A DNA stretch of 64,000 nt from NCBI GenBank assembly GCA_963762075.1, contig CAVXJC010000006.1:1-64000 (forward strand), in the 5' to 3' direction. Under the pieces are notes generated by a model. The model was given only the letters and a program-made list of their open reading frames with translations, did no database searches and had not been told where the DNA came from. The stretch's first letter is position 1. Each line of letters begins with the position of its first letter. The DNA is from JAOUEA01 sp963762075. GTDB lineage: Bacteria > Actinomycetota > UBA4738 > HRBIN12. Below are positions 26,457-34,550 of the stretch, piece after piece. The position numbers and the translations under genes are program-made.

Positions 26457-27779
26457 TCATGGACGGCTCGCCATCCTCGCTTGCCCGGATGCATGACGAC
26501 GACGTCGATGGACATCCCAGATGAGGGCGGTCACGTGACGGCGGACGTCCCCGAGTGGCTGCGTGGCATCGACCACATGTAGGAAACCGAGACGTGAAGC
26601 CAGCTCCAAGTACTGCTCTCTGCGGCGATCGAGCACGTCGATCGAGTGTTCCGGCTTCCGACGGTGCATGAGATCGCCAGGGGCGTCGAGCAGGACCACC
26701 ACGTCGGGCCGCGGGCAGGCGTGCGCAACCATCCAGCGACCGGCGCTTCGGAGCCGCCCGATGGGCCGGGCGGACGGGAGCAGGGCGTCGAACGGATAGC
26801 GATCGAAGATCACGAGCCGACTTCTCATCACGTGCAGTGCCGCGGAGAGACAGCGCATCCAGTTCACCGGCAGGCGAGCCAACAACGGCACAGGGCGCGA
26901 CGCTCGACCCCGGGCTGCTCGCAGGTGTATCCCCATATACACGATCCGGACCGGTTGGAAGTAGCGATCCGCTAGCGCGGCCGCAAGCGTCGACTTTCCG
27001 GATCCGTCGGGCCCCAGAAAAGCGACGGTCAGCCCTTTGTGCCTGAAAAGGGCGACCTTCGTCAACGCGCGTAAGCCTCGATTGGTGGCGCCCTCGGTCG
27101 CGGCGCGCAACCGGTGAGCTCGTTTCAAGTCCTTCGCGAGATGCGGCGCGAGACGCTCCAGACCGAGCCAGTCGCCCTCGCGAACCCCTCGAACGAGGCT
27201 TGCAGGGTCCCACCCTACAGGTGCCGCTGGACCGAACAGCGGGCCGTTCGCGTGCTCATCGGTGAGGGCAGAAGCGGCGAGTCGCTGCAGCGGGCAGCGA
27301 TGACGGTCGGCAACCTCGCCTTCGTCGAGCAGACAATGCAGCAGCAGGGCCCAGAATGCGTCGGTCGGCGAGGGGACGAAGATCTGGCCCACCCGTTGCC
27401 TTCTCGCGAGGCACTCGGCTCCGTCGCTCCACCTCATGCTCTGGTAGCGCCCGAACCGCAGATCGTGGACCACATCCAGTCTCGTCCAGGCATCACGCGA
27501 ACGGTCGTATCCGACGAAGAAGCGGTGAGAGCCGCGGCCGAGCGCTGCCAGCTGGAGGAAACCGCCTTGGACAAGGATGTCGCGAACTCGCTGTCGATGG
27601 TGTGCCGCCACCAGCAGATCTACGTCGCCGTCCGGAGCCGCCAGGTCCTCGTCCCTTCCCAATAGGCACCATGAGATGCCTGCTGAGGAAAGCGAGTCGA
27701 ACACCCATGCCAACGGCGCGGGGACCGGGTCACCCACGGAATCGAGAACCTTGCCACCCTGAGGATCGGATGTCGTCAT
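26457..27779 (-). CDS. Nucleotidyltransferase-like domain fused to thymidylate-kinase-like P-loop kinase
   Basis: A 440-residue fusion. Residues ~25-130 resemble a nucleotidyltransferase fold (S-A-G-I-S-W-C-L-L-G, then the metal-binding acidic pattern G-D-V-D-L-L-V). Residues ~250-420 are a P-loop kinase related to thymidylate kinase: Walker A F-L-G-P-D-G-S-G-K-S-T-L, D-R-Y-P-F-D-A-L-L (the DR(Y/H) motif) and V-V-V-L-L-D-A-P-G-D with a lid R-R-K-P-E-H. Fusions of this kind occur in polysaccharide loci, but the substrate is not known. Its start overlaps the upstream GT2 gene by 4 bases, so it is the last gene of the long minus-strand operon. Confidence 0.75.
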   Translation of the reverse strand: MTTSDPQGGKVLDSVGDPVPAPLAWVFDSLSSAGISWCLLGRDEDLAAPDGDVDLLVAAHHRQRVRDILVQGGFLQLAALGRGSHRFFVGYDRSRDAWTRLDVVHDLRFGRYQSMRWSDGAECLARRQRVGQIFVPSPTDAFWALLLHCLLDEGEVADRHRCPLQRLAASALTDEHANGPLFGPAAPVGWDPASLVRGVREGDWLGLERLAPHLAKDLKRAHRLRAATEGATNRGLRALTKVALFRHKGLTVAFLGPDGSGKSTLAAALADRYFQPVRIVYMGIHLRAARGRASRPVPLLARLPVNWMRCLSAALHVMRSRLVIFDRYPFDALLPSARPIGRLRSAGRWMVAHACPRPDVVVLLDAPGDLMHRRKPEHSIDVLDRRREQYLELASRLGFLHVVDATQPLGDVRRHVTALIWDVHRRRRHASGQARMASRP

Positions 27780-28717
27780 CGAGCGCTCCTGGTCCCTGCC
27801 CTGCTCTCGAGCCCACGACCGCGAAACAGGTCGTTGAACCCGTCCAGCGTTCCGAGCACATGTGCGGGGTCGCGGGTGATCGCGGTCCGGTACACCTGCA
27901 ACCCGAGCCGCCCGACCATGCTCCAGACGAACGCGACCTCGTTCCTGAATGGACCGCCGAGATGCTTGGAGAAGAACCAGTAGTTGTTGATGATGTGCAT
28001 GCGCGCCTTCTCGCGAACAGCGATGCGGGCCGTCGGGGTCTTGACATGGAAGAAGCGAGCGTCCGGGATGATCAAGACCCTGTACCGGCGGCTGATGCGG
28101 TACGAGAGGTCGATGTCCTCCTTCAGCGCATATCCCACGAGTGATTCGTCGAGCTGGAACTCTTCCAGGACATGTTTGCGAAACCCGGTTGCTGTGAGCC
28201 TCACGGCTTCCGACTCGACGGGACGAGCGGGACGAACCGGCATCGTGTAATAACCGGAGCGGAGCAGCTTTCCCGGCGAGCCCTCTGTGTGTTGTGGCAG
28301 GAGGAACAGCCCACGGAGCACTCGGAAGGGAGAAGCCCCGAACGTGTCGTTGACCATCGTTCCCTGCACGGCGCCAACCTCGCGCCCGTCGTCCTCGAAG
28401 GCTCCGACCATTGCCTTGAGGAAGTCGCGATGGAGCACCACGTCGTCGTCGACGATGATCACGGGGTCACCCCGGGCCTTTCGGATCCCGATATTGAGCT
28501 GGCGCGTGCGTCCTCGCTCTGCGGGAACATGTACGAGCCGGATGCCCGTCGCGCGGACGAGTTCTTCGAGCGACGCGCGTTTCGACTCCTCACTCGCGTC
28601 GATGACGACGATCTCCTCTGGAAGGAGCGTCTGTTCCACGACGCTTCTCACACAGCTCACAAGCTCACCAGGTCGATTCAGGGTCGTGATCAGCAGCGTC
28701 GCTCCCACCCTAAGCAC
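27776..28717 (-). CDS. Family GT2 glycosyltransferase
   Basis: A 313-residue GT-A inverting glycosyltransferase. L-L-I-T-T-L-N-R-P-G-E at the start, then V-I-D-A-S, the metal-binding aspartates in V-I-I-V-D-D-D-V-V-L, and later E-D-I-D-L-S-Y-R-I with the catalytic-base acidic residue. The C-terminal part (W-F-F-S-K-H-L-G-G-P) may bind the membrane peripherally. GTG start at 28717, with a 4-base overlap to the next gene. It follows a GT4 gene after a ~100-base gap that may carry an internal promoter. Confidence 0.85.
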   Translation of the reverse strand: MLRVGATLLITTLNRPGELVSCVRSVVEQTLLPEEIVVIDASEESKRASLEELVRATGIRLVHVPAERGRTRQLNIGIRKARGDPVIIVDDDVVLHRDFLKAMVGAFEDDGREVGAVQGTMVNDTFGASPFRVLRGLFLLPQHTEGSPGKLLRSGYYTMPVRPARPVESEAVRLTATGFRKHVLEEFQLDESLVGYALKEDIDLSYRISRRYRVLIIPDARFFHVKTPTARIAVREKARMHIINNYWFFSKHLGGPFRNEVAFVWSMVGRLGLQVYRTAITRDPAHVLGTLDGFNDLFRGRGLESRAGTRSAR

Positions 28718-28819
28718 CGCCCCAACCGAGACGTTGTCGGATAGTCGTCAGCACGAGGCGATCTTCGCTGTCGAGGCCGAGCAGGGCCCGCGCGCTCGGG
28801 CTCTCGCGGACCTGCGCGC

Positions 28820-29986
28820 TCACGCGGTCCTCCTCACGCTTCGCTGCTCGTTCACATCAGGCACCTCGCGAGCTATCTCGTCGTAGAGATCAGCGAACGA
28901 CCGCGACATCGTGTTTGCCGAGAGCTGGCGCCGCGCGTGCTGGCGGGCCGATTCCCCCGTCGCTTCGAGGTCCGAGTCAAGGGCTCGAAGGATCGAGTTC
29001 GCGAGCGCCGATGGTTGCCCGGGGGGGACAAGCCATCCCGTCTCTCCCTCCCGAACGATCTCGGGAGTGCCAGCGACGCTGGTCGCCACGACGGGGCGTC
29101 CCGCGGCCATCGCCTCGATGATCGCCGTCGGGAGTCCCTCGAATCGGGAGGGAAGGACGAACAGATCTGCGCGCGCCAACAGGTTGGGAACGTCTTCGCG
29201 ATGTCCAAGGAGGATCACCTTGCCATCGAGGCCCCTCGCCCGGAGCCGCGCTTCTAGATCGGACCTCGACGGTCCCTCTCCGGCCACAACGAAGCGGACT
29301 TCCTTCCTCCGGCGGACCACCTCGGCCGCAGCATCGATGAGATCTTCCAACCCCTTCTGGGGATGAAGCCGGGCGACCGTCAAGCAGACCGTGTCCGTTT
29401 CGGCGATCGAGTGGGTGGCCAGGTCGGCGGGTGATGCGTTGACCCATCGGTCGAAGGGGATCCCATCCAGGACGACGCGGACACGCTCGTGTGGCAAATG
29501 AAACGCAGCGCGCGCGTTGTCTGCCACAGCTGAGGAGTTCGCCACGATCATGCGAGCTGCGCGAGCACTCGCGATCGCAAGGCCCATCACCCCTCGCCCC
29601 ACGACGGGACCGAGTCGCACGAGACAATCGTCAGGGTACAGGTTGACAACGTTATTGATGACGCTGATACCGGACAGTGCGGCCACGCGGCCGAGCAGAT
29701 CCGCCCTGATCGTCCTCGTGTGCACGATGTCGGGCCGCGATCTCCTCAGCAACGAGGCGAATCGTCGTACCCCTATCGGATCCGCCATCCATCTCATCTC
29801 GAGATTGGCGATCGGCACACCAGAACGTCGCGTCTCCCTGATGAGACGTGAATCCGTCGGGCCGTGCGTTGCGACGAGGATCGGGGAAGCGTCGAACTCG
29901 AGAAGGCCTCGTGCCAGCGTGGCCATGACGCTTCCGGGCCCGCCGCCGTCGAGGGTGGAAACGAGCAGGAGGACGCGCCGGGTCAC
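28820..29986 (-). CDS. Family GT4 glycosyltransferase
   Basis: A 388-residue GT-B enzyme. V-L-L-L-V-S-T-L-D-G-G-G-P-G-S at the N-terminus and P-D-I-V-H-T-R-T-I-R mark the acceptor domain. V-A-R-L-H-P-Q-K-G-L-E-D-L, G-H-R-E-D-V-P-N-L-L, and the E-x7-E pair in E-G-L-P-T-A-I-I-E-A-M followed by G-R-P-V-V-A-T mark the donor domain. GTG 29986 overlaps the stop of the upstream ligase by 4 bases (GTGA). The frame is open further upstream, but that part is antisense-like. Sugar specificity is unknown. Confidence 0.88.
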   Translation of the reverse strand: MTRRVLLLVSTLDGGGPGSVMATLARGLLEFDASPILVATHGPTDSRLIRETRRSGVPIANLEMRWMADPIGVRRFASLLRRSRPDIVHTRTIRADLLGRVAALSGISVINNVVNLYPDDCLVRLGPVVGRGVMGLAIASARAARMIVANSSAVADNARAAFHLPHERVRVVLDGIPFDRWVNASPADLATHSIAETDTVCLTVARLHPQKGLEDLIDAAAEVVRRRKEVRFVVAGEGPSRSDLEARLRARGLDGKVILLGHREDVPNLLARADLFVLPSRFEGLPTAIIEAMAAGRPVVATSVAGTPEIVREGETGWLVPPGQPSALANSILRALDSDLEATGESARQHARRQLSANTMSRSFADLYDEIAREVPDVNEQRSVRRTA

Positions 29987-31356
29987 GGAGGGGCTTCCTC
30001 GAGCAGTCCGGGATCCGCCCCCCCGTCGGGCACCGTCTGCGACCAAACGTAGGCGATAGCGGCGATCAACCAGAAGTAGAACTGGAACGCTCCCTTTCCG
30101 AGATTGTTGCTCGCGAGGCTGACGAGCGCATAGCCGACAGACAACCCCATCAGCGCCCGCGGGAGGTCGCTCCTCCAACGGCCGGAGCGGATCCCCATCC
30201 GGATGAGGGAACCGATCAGGAAGAGAAAGGCTATGAATCCGATCACTCCGGCCTCGGTGAGCGACCGGAGGTAGTCGTTATGCGCTGCATGCTCCACTTG
30301 GGCTGACACCGACCCCCAGCCCAGGCCGAGTATCGGGTGCGTCTGCCAGAGGGCGAGGTCCCGAGACCAGAGGTCCAGACGCCCGACGAGGGAGTTGCCG
30401 GTGTTGCTGCCCTGCAGCAGGTACAGGAAATCTGTTGCCCTGATGAGAAGCCGAGGCATCGCCAAGGCCGCGATCCCCGCGGAAAGAGCTGCAGCAACAA
30501 GGAGTCGACGATCTCGCCAGCCGATGACGAGAACGACGATCGTCAAGGCACCCCACGTATTGCGGCTCAAGGTGAGCGCGCTGGAGGCCAGCGCCGCGAT
30601 GCCGACCGCGTCGACGACGGGCCTGAATCTCGACGAGACCATACCGCGCAGCCCCCAGGCCGCCGCAACGATCGATACGAGGTAGAAGCCGTATGTATTG
30701 GGATGATCGAACGTGGACTGGATCCGGAGACCGGCGGGCCGACCGGATCCCCGGCCGATGGACTCGCTGAGCTGCCACCAGCCAACCGCGATCGGGACCA
30801 CGGCACTGGCGACGATGAGCGCAAGCAGTGTCTTCAGGCGCTCGACGCTCGGTCGCTCGATCACCACGACGATGAACAGGGCGTATGCGGCCGCGAATTT
30901 GACGAGATCTCGGGCTCCGATCGCCGGCGCGGTCGAGTACACCAGGCTCGCCACCGCTAACGAGAGTAAGAGCAGCGCCGGGAAGAAGGTGGGGACCTGC
31001 CAGATCTGGTCCCCGGCGCGCGCGCGGTCGACCAACCACCAGACCGAACCGGCGAGGAGCGCGATCGTGAGGAGGTCTGGAATGCTCAGCTGGACGCCCA
31101 GCGCCCGGATGATGATGTGATCTTGCCATCCCTCCAGCGCGGCTCTGGCGAAGGCGAGCGGAAGCAGCGCACGGAACAGGTCGACGCGGATGACGAGTAA
31201 CGCGCAACCCACGGCGGCGGCGAGAGCAACTAGCACCGCCGGGAAACGTCGAGCAAGGAGCACGCTCGCCGCCGCGGCGCACCCGGCAGCCACGACGGGG
31301 AGGGTCCCGAGCGCTCCCCGCCGAAGCGTCGTACCGACGGCGGCCCTAGTCGACAT
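29983..31356 (-). CDS. O-antigen ligase/Wzy-type polymerase membrane protein
   Basis: A 457-residue protein with about 11-12 transmembrane helices and one large extracytoplasmic loop. The Wzy_C/WaaL-type signature is visible: S-T-F-D-H-P-N-T-Y-G, S-R-N-T-W-G-A, and H-P-I-L-G-L-G-W-G-S followed by H-N-D-Y-L-R-S-L-T-E-A-G. It would polymerise or ligate lipid-linked repeats on the outer face. ATG 31356 lies inside the last codons of the upstream phosphodiesterase gene (11-base overlap), which implies translational coupling. It is distinct from the ligase-like protein at 11-1698. Confidence 0.87.
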   Translation of the reverse strand: MSTRAAVGTTLRRGALGTLPVVAAGCAAAASVLLARRFPAVLVALAAAVGCALLVIRVDLFRALLPLAFARAALEGWQDHIIIRALGVQLSIPDLLTIALLAGSVWWLVDRARAGDQIWQVPTFFPALLLLSLAVASLVYSTAPAIGARDLVKFAAAYALFIVVVIERPSVERLKTLLALIVASAVVPIAVGWWQLSESIGRGSGRPAGLRIQSTFDHPNTYGFYLVSIVAAAWGLRGMVSSRFRPVVDAVGIAALASSALTLSRNTWGALTIVVLVIGWRDRRLLVAAALSAGIAALAMPRLLIRATDFLYLLQGSNTGNSLVGRLDLWSRDLALWQTHPILGLGWGSVSAQVEHAAHNDYLRSLTEAGVIGFIAFLFLIGSLIRMGIRSGRWRSDLPRALMGLSVGYALVSLASNNLGKGAFQFYFWLIAAIAYVWSQTVPDGGADPGLLEEAPP

Positions 31357-32875
31357 AGCCGAGCGCGCGGAGATGATCAAGCACTTCGTTCTCTTGTTTC
31401 TCCGAGTAGGACTCCTGCGGACCACCGTAGCCGGCTGGCGAGACCAGGCGGGTGCGCTGCGATTGGGGCCCGAGAGGTTTCCCGTCGAGGCCGGGAGCCT
31501 CCAGACCAAGGAGGTTCAAGATCGTCGGGGTGATGTCCGGTGCCTGGCCGTCGATCGATCCCGCGATGGCGGGTCCGTTCATCGCCACCACCCCCTCTGC
31601 AGCATGGGTTCCCCACACCGATGCATCTCGGGACACCCACGGCTCCCGTGCATGGAGTCCATCGTGTAGATCGACCGATTGGCTTGCCGTTTCACAGAGG
31701 AGCTCCGGGGCTCCCGCTGCAAAGGGGCCTCGATACAGCTCCTCCCGGTCTCGCACAGCGGCGAACACTCGAGAGCCGTCCGGATCTCGGAGCCCACGCA
31801 GCAGCCGAGTCACCTGATCCCGGATGTCATCGTCCTCGGGGTCGAGGAGTCGCACACCGCATTCGTAGGTAGGAGCCGTCCACGCGCTTCTCGTGGCCTC
31901 GTCCCGTGAGGCAGAGAGGCGTGTCGTGCCCCATCGCCGCACTGCCGAAGGCACGAGGTGCGAAGCGCGGCTTCGCCCGACCGCGAGGAGGGACCTCCGC
32001 ATCATCCGAGGCGGTGTGGCCTGGATGAGGCCAGCCCTCGCGAGCGCCACGTCGAAGAACACGTCGGCGTGCAAGGGGCCGAAGCCGTGATCCGAGCACA
32101 GGACCACGGCGGTGGATGGCGGCATTGCAGCGAGCAGGTCGCCGATGGCTTCGTCGAGCGCAGCGAGCGCCGGCGCGGCCGCACGACGCATACGCTCCCC
32201 TCTCCGGCTGTCGTACTGGCGGTCTCCAGGAAAGAGGAGCTTCCACCACGGATGACCAAGCCGATCGGGAAGCACGAACACGATCGCGAACAGGTCCCAC
32301 GGATGCGTCCGCGCGAGCCAAGTCGCGACGCGCCCACGAGCTTCCGTCATCTGACGCAGTCTCCCCAGGGCCCCTACCGGCTCACGCGACCCTTCTCGGA
32401 CGGCGGTGTCGATGATGTAATCCCTCTCCGAGAGGCTTTCCGCCAGGTCCTGGGGATGGGTGAACGGAACATCGCCGGGCACAGGCATGCCGGACACCAG
32501 AACGCCTTCGATCGGCCTGGGCGGATGCGTCATGGGAACGTTCACGACGATCGACCTTCCTCCGGCCGCAGCGACGTAGTCCCAGGTTCGCGGCGCCGCA
32601 GCGTTGGTCGCATCGACCGGCCGGCCGGCCCTGTCGGTGAAGCTGAACACGCCGTGCCGATCGGGGTGCATCCCCGTGGTGATGCTCGTCCAGCCGGGCG
32701 CGGTATACGGGGGCACCGTCGATCGTAACGAGCCGATGGACGAATCGCGAAGTAGACCGAGGAGGTTCGGCATCGTGCTCTCCACGAGCGGAGACCGAAG
32801 GAAGGCAGCGGACAGGCCGTCCAATCCCAACATCAACACGCGTTGATACGGCCCATGCACTCCTTCATTCGACAT
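31346..32875 (-). CDS. Alkaline-phosphatase-superfamily phosphodiesterase, paralogue 4
   Basis: A 509-residue cytoplasmic hydrolase of the type I phosphodiesterase/nucleotide pyrophosphatase family. Metal Asp in M-L-G-L-D-G-L; nucleophile region P-G-W-T-S-I-T-T-G with H-P-D-R-H-G; D-x3-H pair in L-P-D-R-L-G-H; S-D-H-G-F-G; and the last His in W-G-T-H-A-A-E-G. No signal peptide. It is the most divergent of four consecutive paralogues (M-H-P-D-R-H-G versus N-P-G-K-H-G). The C-terminus ends L-R-A-L-G-Y-V-D. ATG 32875 overlaps the preceding paralogue's end by 11 bases. Substrate unknown; a phospho-substituted polysaccharide precursor is one possibility. Confidence 0.82.
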   Translation of the reverse strand: MSNEGVHGPYQRVLMLGLDGLSAAFLRSPLVESTMPNLLGLLRDSSIGSLRSTVPPYTAPGWTSITTGMHPDRHGVFSFTDRAGRPVDATNAAAPRTWDYVAAAGGRSIVVNVPMTHPPRPIEGVLVSGMPVPGDVPFTHPQDLAESLSERDYIIDTAVREGSREPVGALGRLRQMTEARGRVATWLARTHPWDLFAIVFVLPDRLGHPWWKLLFPGDRQYDSRRGERMRRAAAPALAALDEAIGDLLAAMPPSTAVVLCSDHGFGPLHADVFFDVALARAGLIQATPPRMMRRSLLAVGRSRASHLVPSAVRRWGTTRLSASRDEATRSAWTAPTYECGVRLLDPEDDDIRDQVTRLLRGLRDPDGSRVFAAVRDREELYRGPFAAGAPELLCETASQSVDLHDGLHAREPWVSRDASVWGTHAAEGVVAMNGPAIAGSIDGQAPDITPTILNLLGLEAPGLDGKPLGPQSQRTRLVSPAGYGGPQESYSEKQENEVLDHLRALGYVD

Positions 32876-34550
32876 AGCCGAGGCCCTGGAGACGGTCCCG
32901 TATCTCAGCCTCTTCGTCCTCCGTGTAGCCGGTGGTTTCGCCGACATCGATGATGCCGCTCCCGCCCTTCCGCGCCGGAACGGCAGCGACCAACTCCGAG
33001 GTCAGCGCATCGGTGAGCACGCGCCCATCCACGTCGGAAGGGATCGGGGCATGCCTCAAGAACAGCACCGTCGGAGCGATATCGGCGATCTGCGCCCCTT
33101 CGATCCGTCCGGGTCGGACCCCTGGCCCGAGCAAGCCAACGACCCCGAACTGGTCGTGGCCGCCGTTGAGAACATGGTCACGAGGATCGTCCGGCAGATG
33201 CTTCTTCACGAGCGTGAAGGACCGACCGTCGGGTTGGCGCACATCGAGGCAGGTCCCTTCGCCTGCCCACTCGACGATCAGATCGGGGGAGCGATCTACG
33301 AACGGTCCCGAATAGGCGTCCTCGCGTCGCATCACCCGCTTGACGAGCGGCTGTCCCGTCGATGCGCACACGCCCGAGCACAACGCCTCGATGACGTCCT
33401 GGCGTAGGCGCTCGTAATCGGCCGGCGGGACGATCCCCTGGGATTGCCTTCCCTCGAGGTTGATCCAGATCTCCGGCCTGACCCCGTCCGTGTACGCCTT
33501 CGTCCGAGACCAGTCCACGCGACCGAACGTCATCATCACCTCGACCCTGCGGCGCAGAGCCGGGAAGCGACGGGAGAGCTTGTGCTTGAACTCGGGCGCG
33601 AGCCGCTTGTCGAGTTGCCGATACATCTTCGACACCGGGGACAGGACGATCGAGGACACCGAGCGACGCTTCTCGCTCGTTCGGTAAGAGAGCAGACCTA
33701 GATTCTCCAACCAGCTGGGCAAGGCGCGCGCCAGCCCATCGTCGTAGCGAGCGCCGTGATCGGACACCAACAGGATGAGGGTATCCTCTCCCGCCTTCTC
33801 GATCAGCCGCCCGACGACTTGGTCGAGGTGCTCGTACGTTTCGCGGATCGCGTTCTCGTGACGAGGCGGATCGTCGGGTCCCGGATGCTGCATGTGACGC
33901 CAGAAGAAGTGCTGGACCACATCGGACTCGGTGAAGACGACCATGAATGCTTCCCAGTCCCGCGTCTCCATAAGGTGCTCGGCGACTGCAGCCCGCTTGT
34001 CGATCGACCGATGCAATCGATCCAGGCCTGCATCGATCTCCCCGGAGATCACGAAACCCGCGAGCGCCGGGTGCACGTAGTACTCGCCACCGGCGACCTC
34101 CCGTATCTCGTGGCGAAGTTCGTCTGGGTGGGTGAACCCCGGCTCGTCGGCGCTCGGGCTGTCAACGCCCGAGACGAACACACCGTTCACGGGCTCCGCG
34201 GGATAGCTGAGCGGCACGTTGAGAACGCCTACACGTTGGCCTTCCTCCGACAGGATGCGCCAGAACGCCTTGCCGTGGCGAAAGGATCCGTTGATGAACC
34301 GGTACTCGTAGGTCTCGGGCTTGTCCTCCGTGAACCAGTAGATGCCGTGCTTCCCTGGGTTGAGGCCGGTGACCATGGTGGACCAGGCGGGGCCGCTATG
34401 CCTGTTCGGAACCGAGTTCAGTGTCCCCCACGCACCGTCGGCGAGGAAACGACCGATGTTCGGCAGTCGCTCCTCGGCCACCCATTTCTCGACGAGGTGC
34501 GGCGTGGCCGCGTCCAGCCCGATGATCAAGACCTTCGATGGCCCGGTCAT
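32865..34550 (-). CDS. Alkaline-phosphatase-superfamily phosphodiesterase, paralogue 3
   Basis: A 561-residue member of the same family. Motifs: I-I-G-L-D-A-A-T-P (metal Asp), G-P-A-W-S-T-M-V-T-G-L-N-P-G-K-H-G (nucleophile Thr), E-S-D-V-V-Q-H-F-F-W (D-x3-H), V-S-D-H-G-A-R, and G-G-H-D-Q-F-G (last His). It has no signal peptide or membrane segment and is therefore probably cytoplasmic. The tail is Y-T-E-D-E-E-A-E-I-R-D-R-L-Q-G-L-G-Y-V-E. ATG 34550 shares four bases with the upstream paralogue's stop. The frame is open for another 255 codons upstream, but that part is antisense to the neighbour and is rejected. Confidence 0.85.
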   Translation of the reverse strand: MTGPSKVLIIGLDAATPHLVEKWVAEERLPNIGRFLADGAWGTLNSVPNRHSGPAWSTMVTGLNPGKHGIYWFTEDKPETYEYRFINGSFRHGKAFWRILSEEGQRVGVLNVPLSYPAEPVNGVFVSGVDSPSADEPGFTHPDELRHEIREVAGGEYYVHPALAGFVISGEIDAGLDRLHRSIDKRAAVAEHLMETRDWEAFMVVFTESDVVQHFFWRHMQHPGPDDPPRHENAIRETYEHLDQVVGRLIEKAGEDTLILLVSDHGARYDDGLARALPSWLENLGLLSYRTSEKRRSVSSIVLSPVSKMYRQLDKRLAPEFKHKLSRRFPALRRRVEVMMTFGRVDWSRTKAYTDGVRPEIWINLEGRQSQGIVPPADYERLRQDVIEALCSGVCASTGQPLVKRVMRREDAYSGPFVDRSPDLIVEWAGEGTCLDVRQPDGRSFTLVKKHLPDDPRDHVLNGGHDQFGVVGLLGPGVRPGRIEGAQIADIAPTVLFLRHAPIPSDVDGRVLTDALTSELVAAVPARKGGSGIIDVGETTGYTEDEEAEIRDRLQGLGYVE

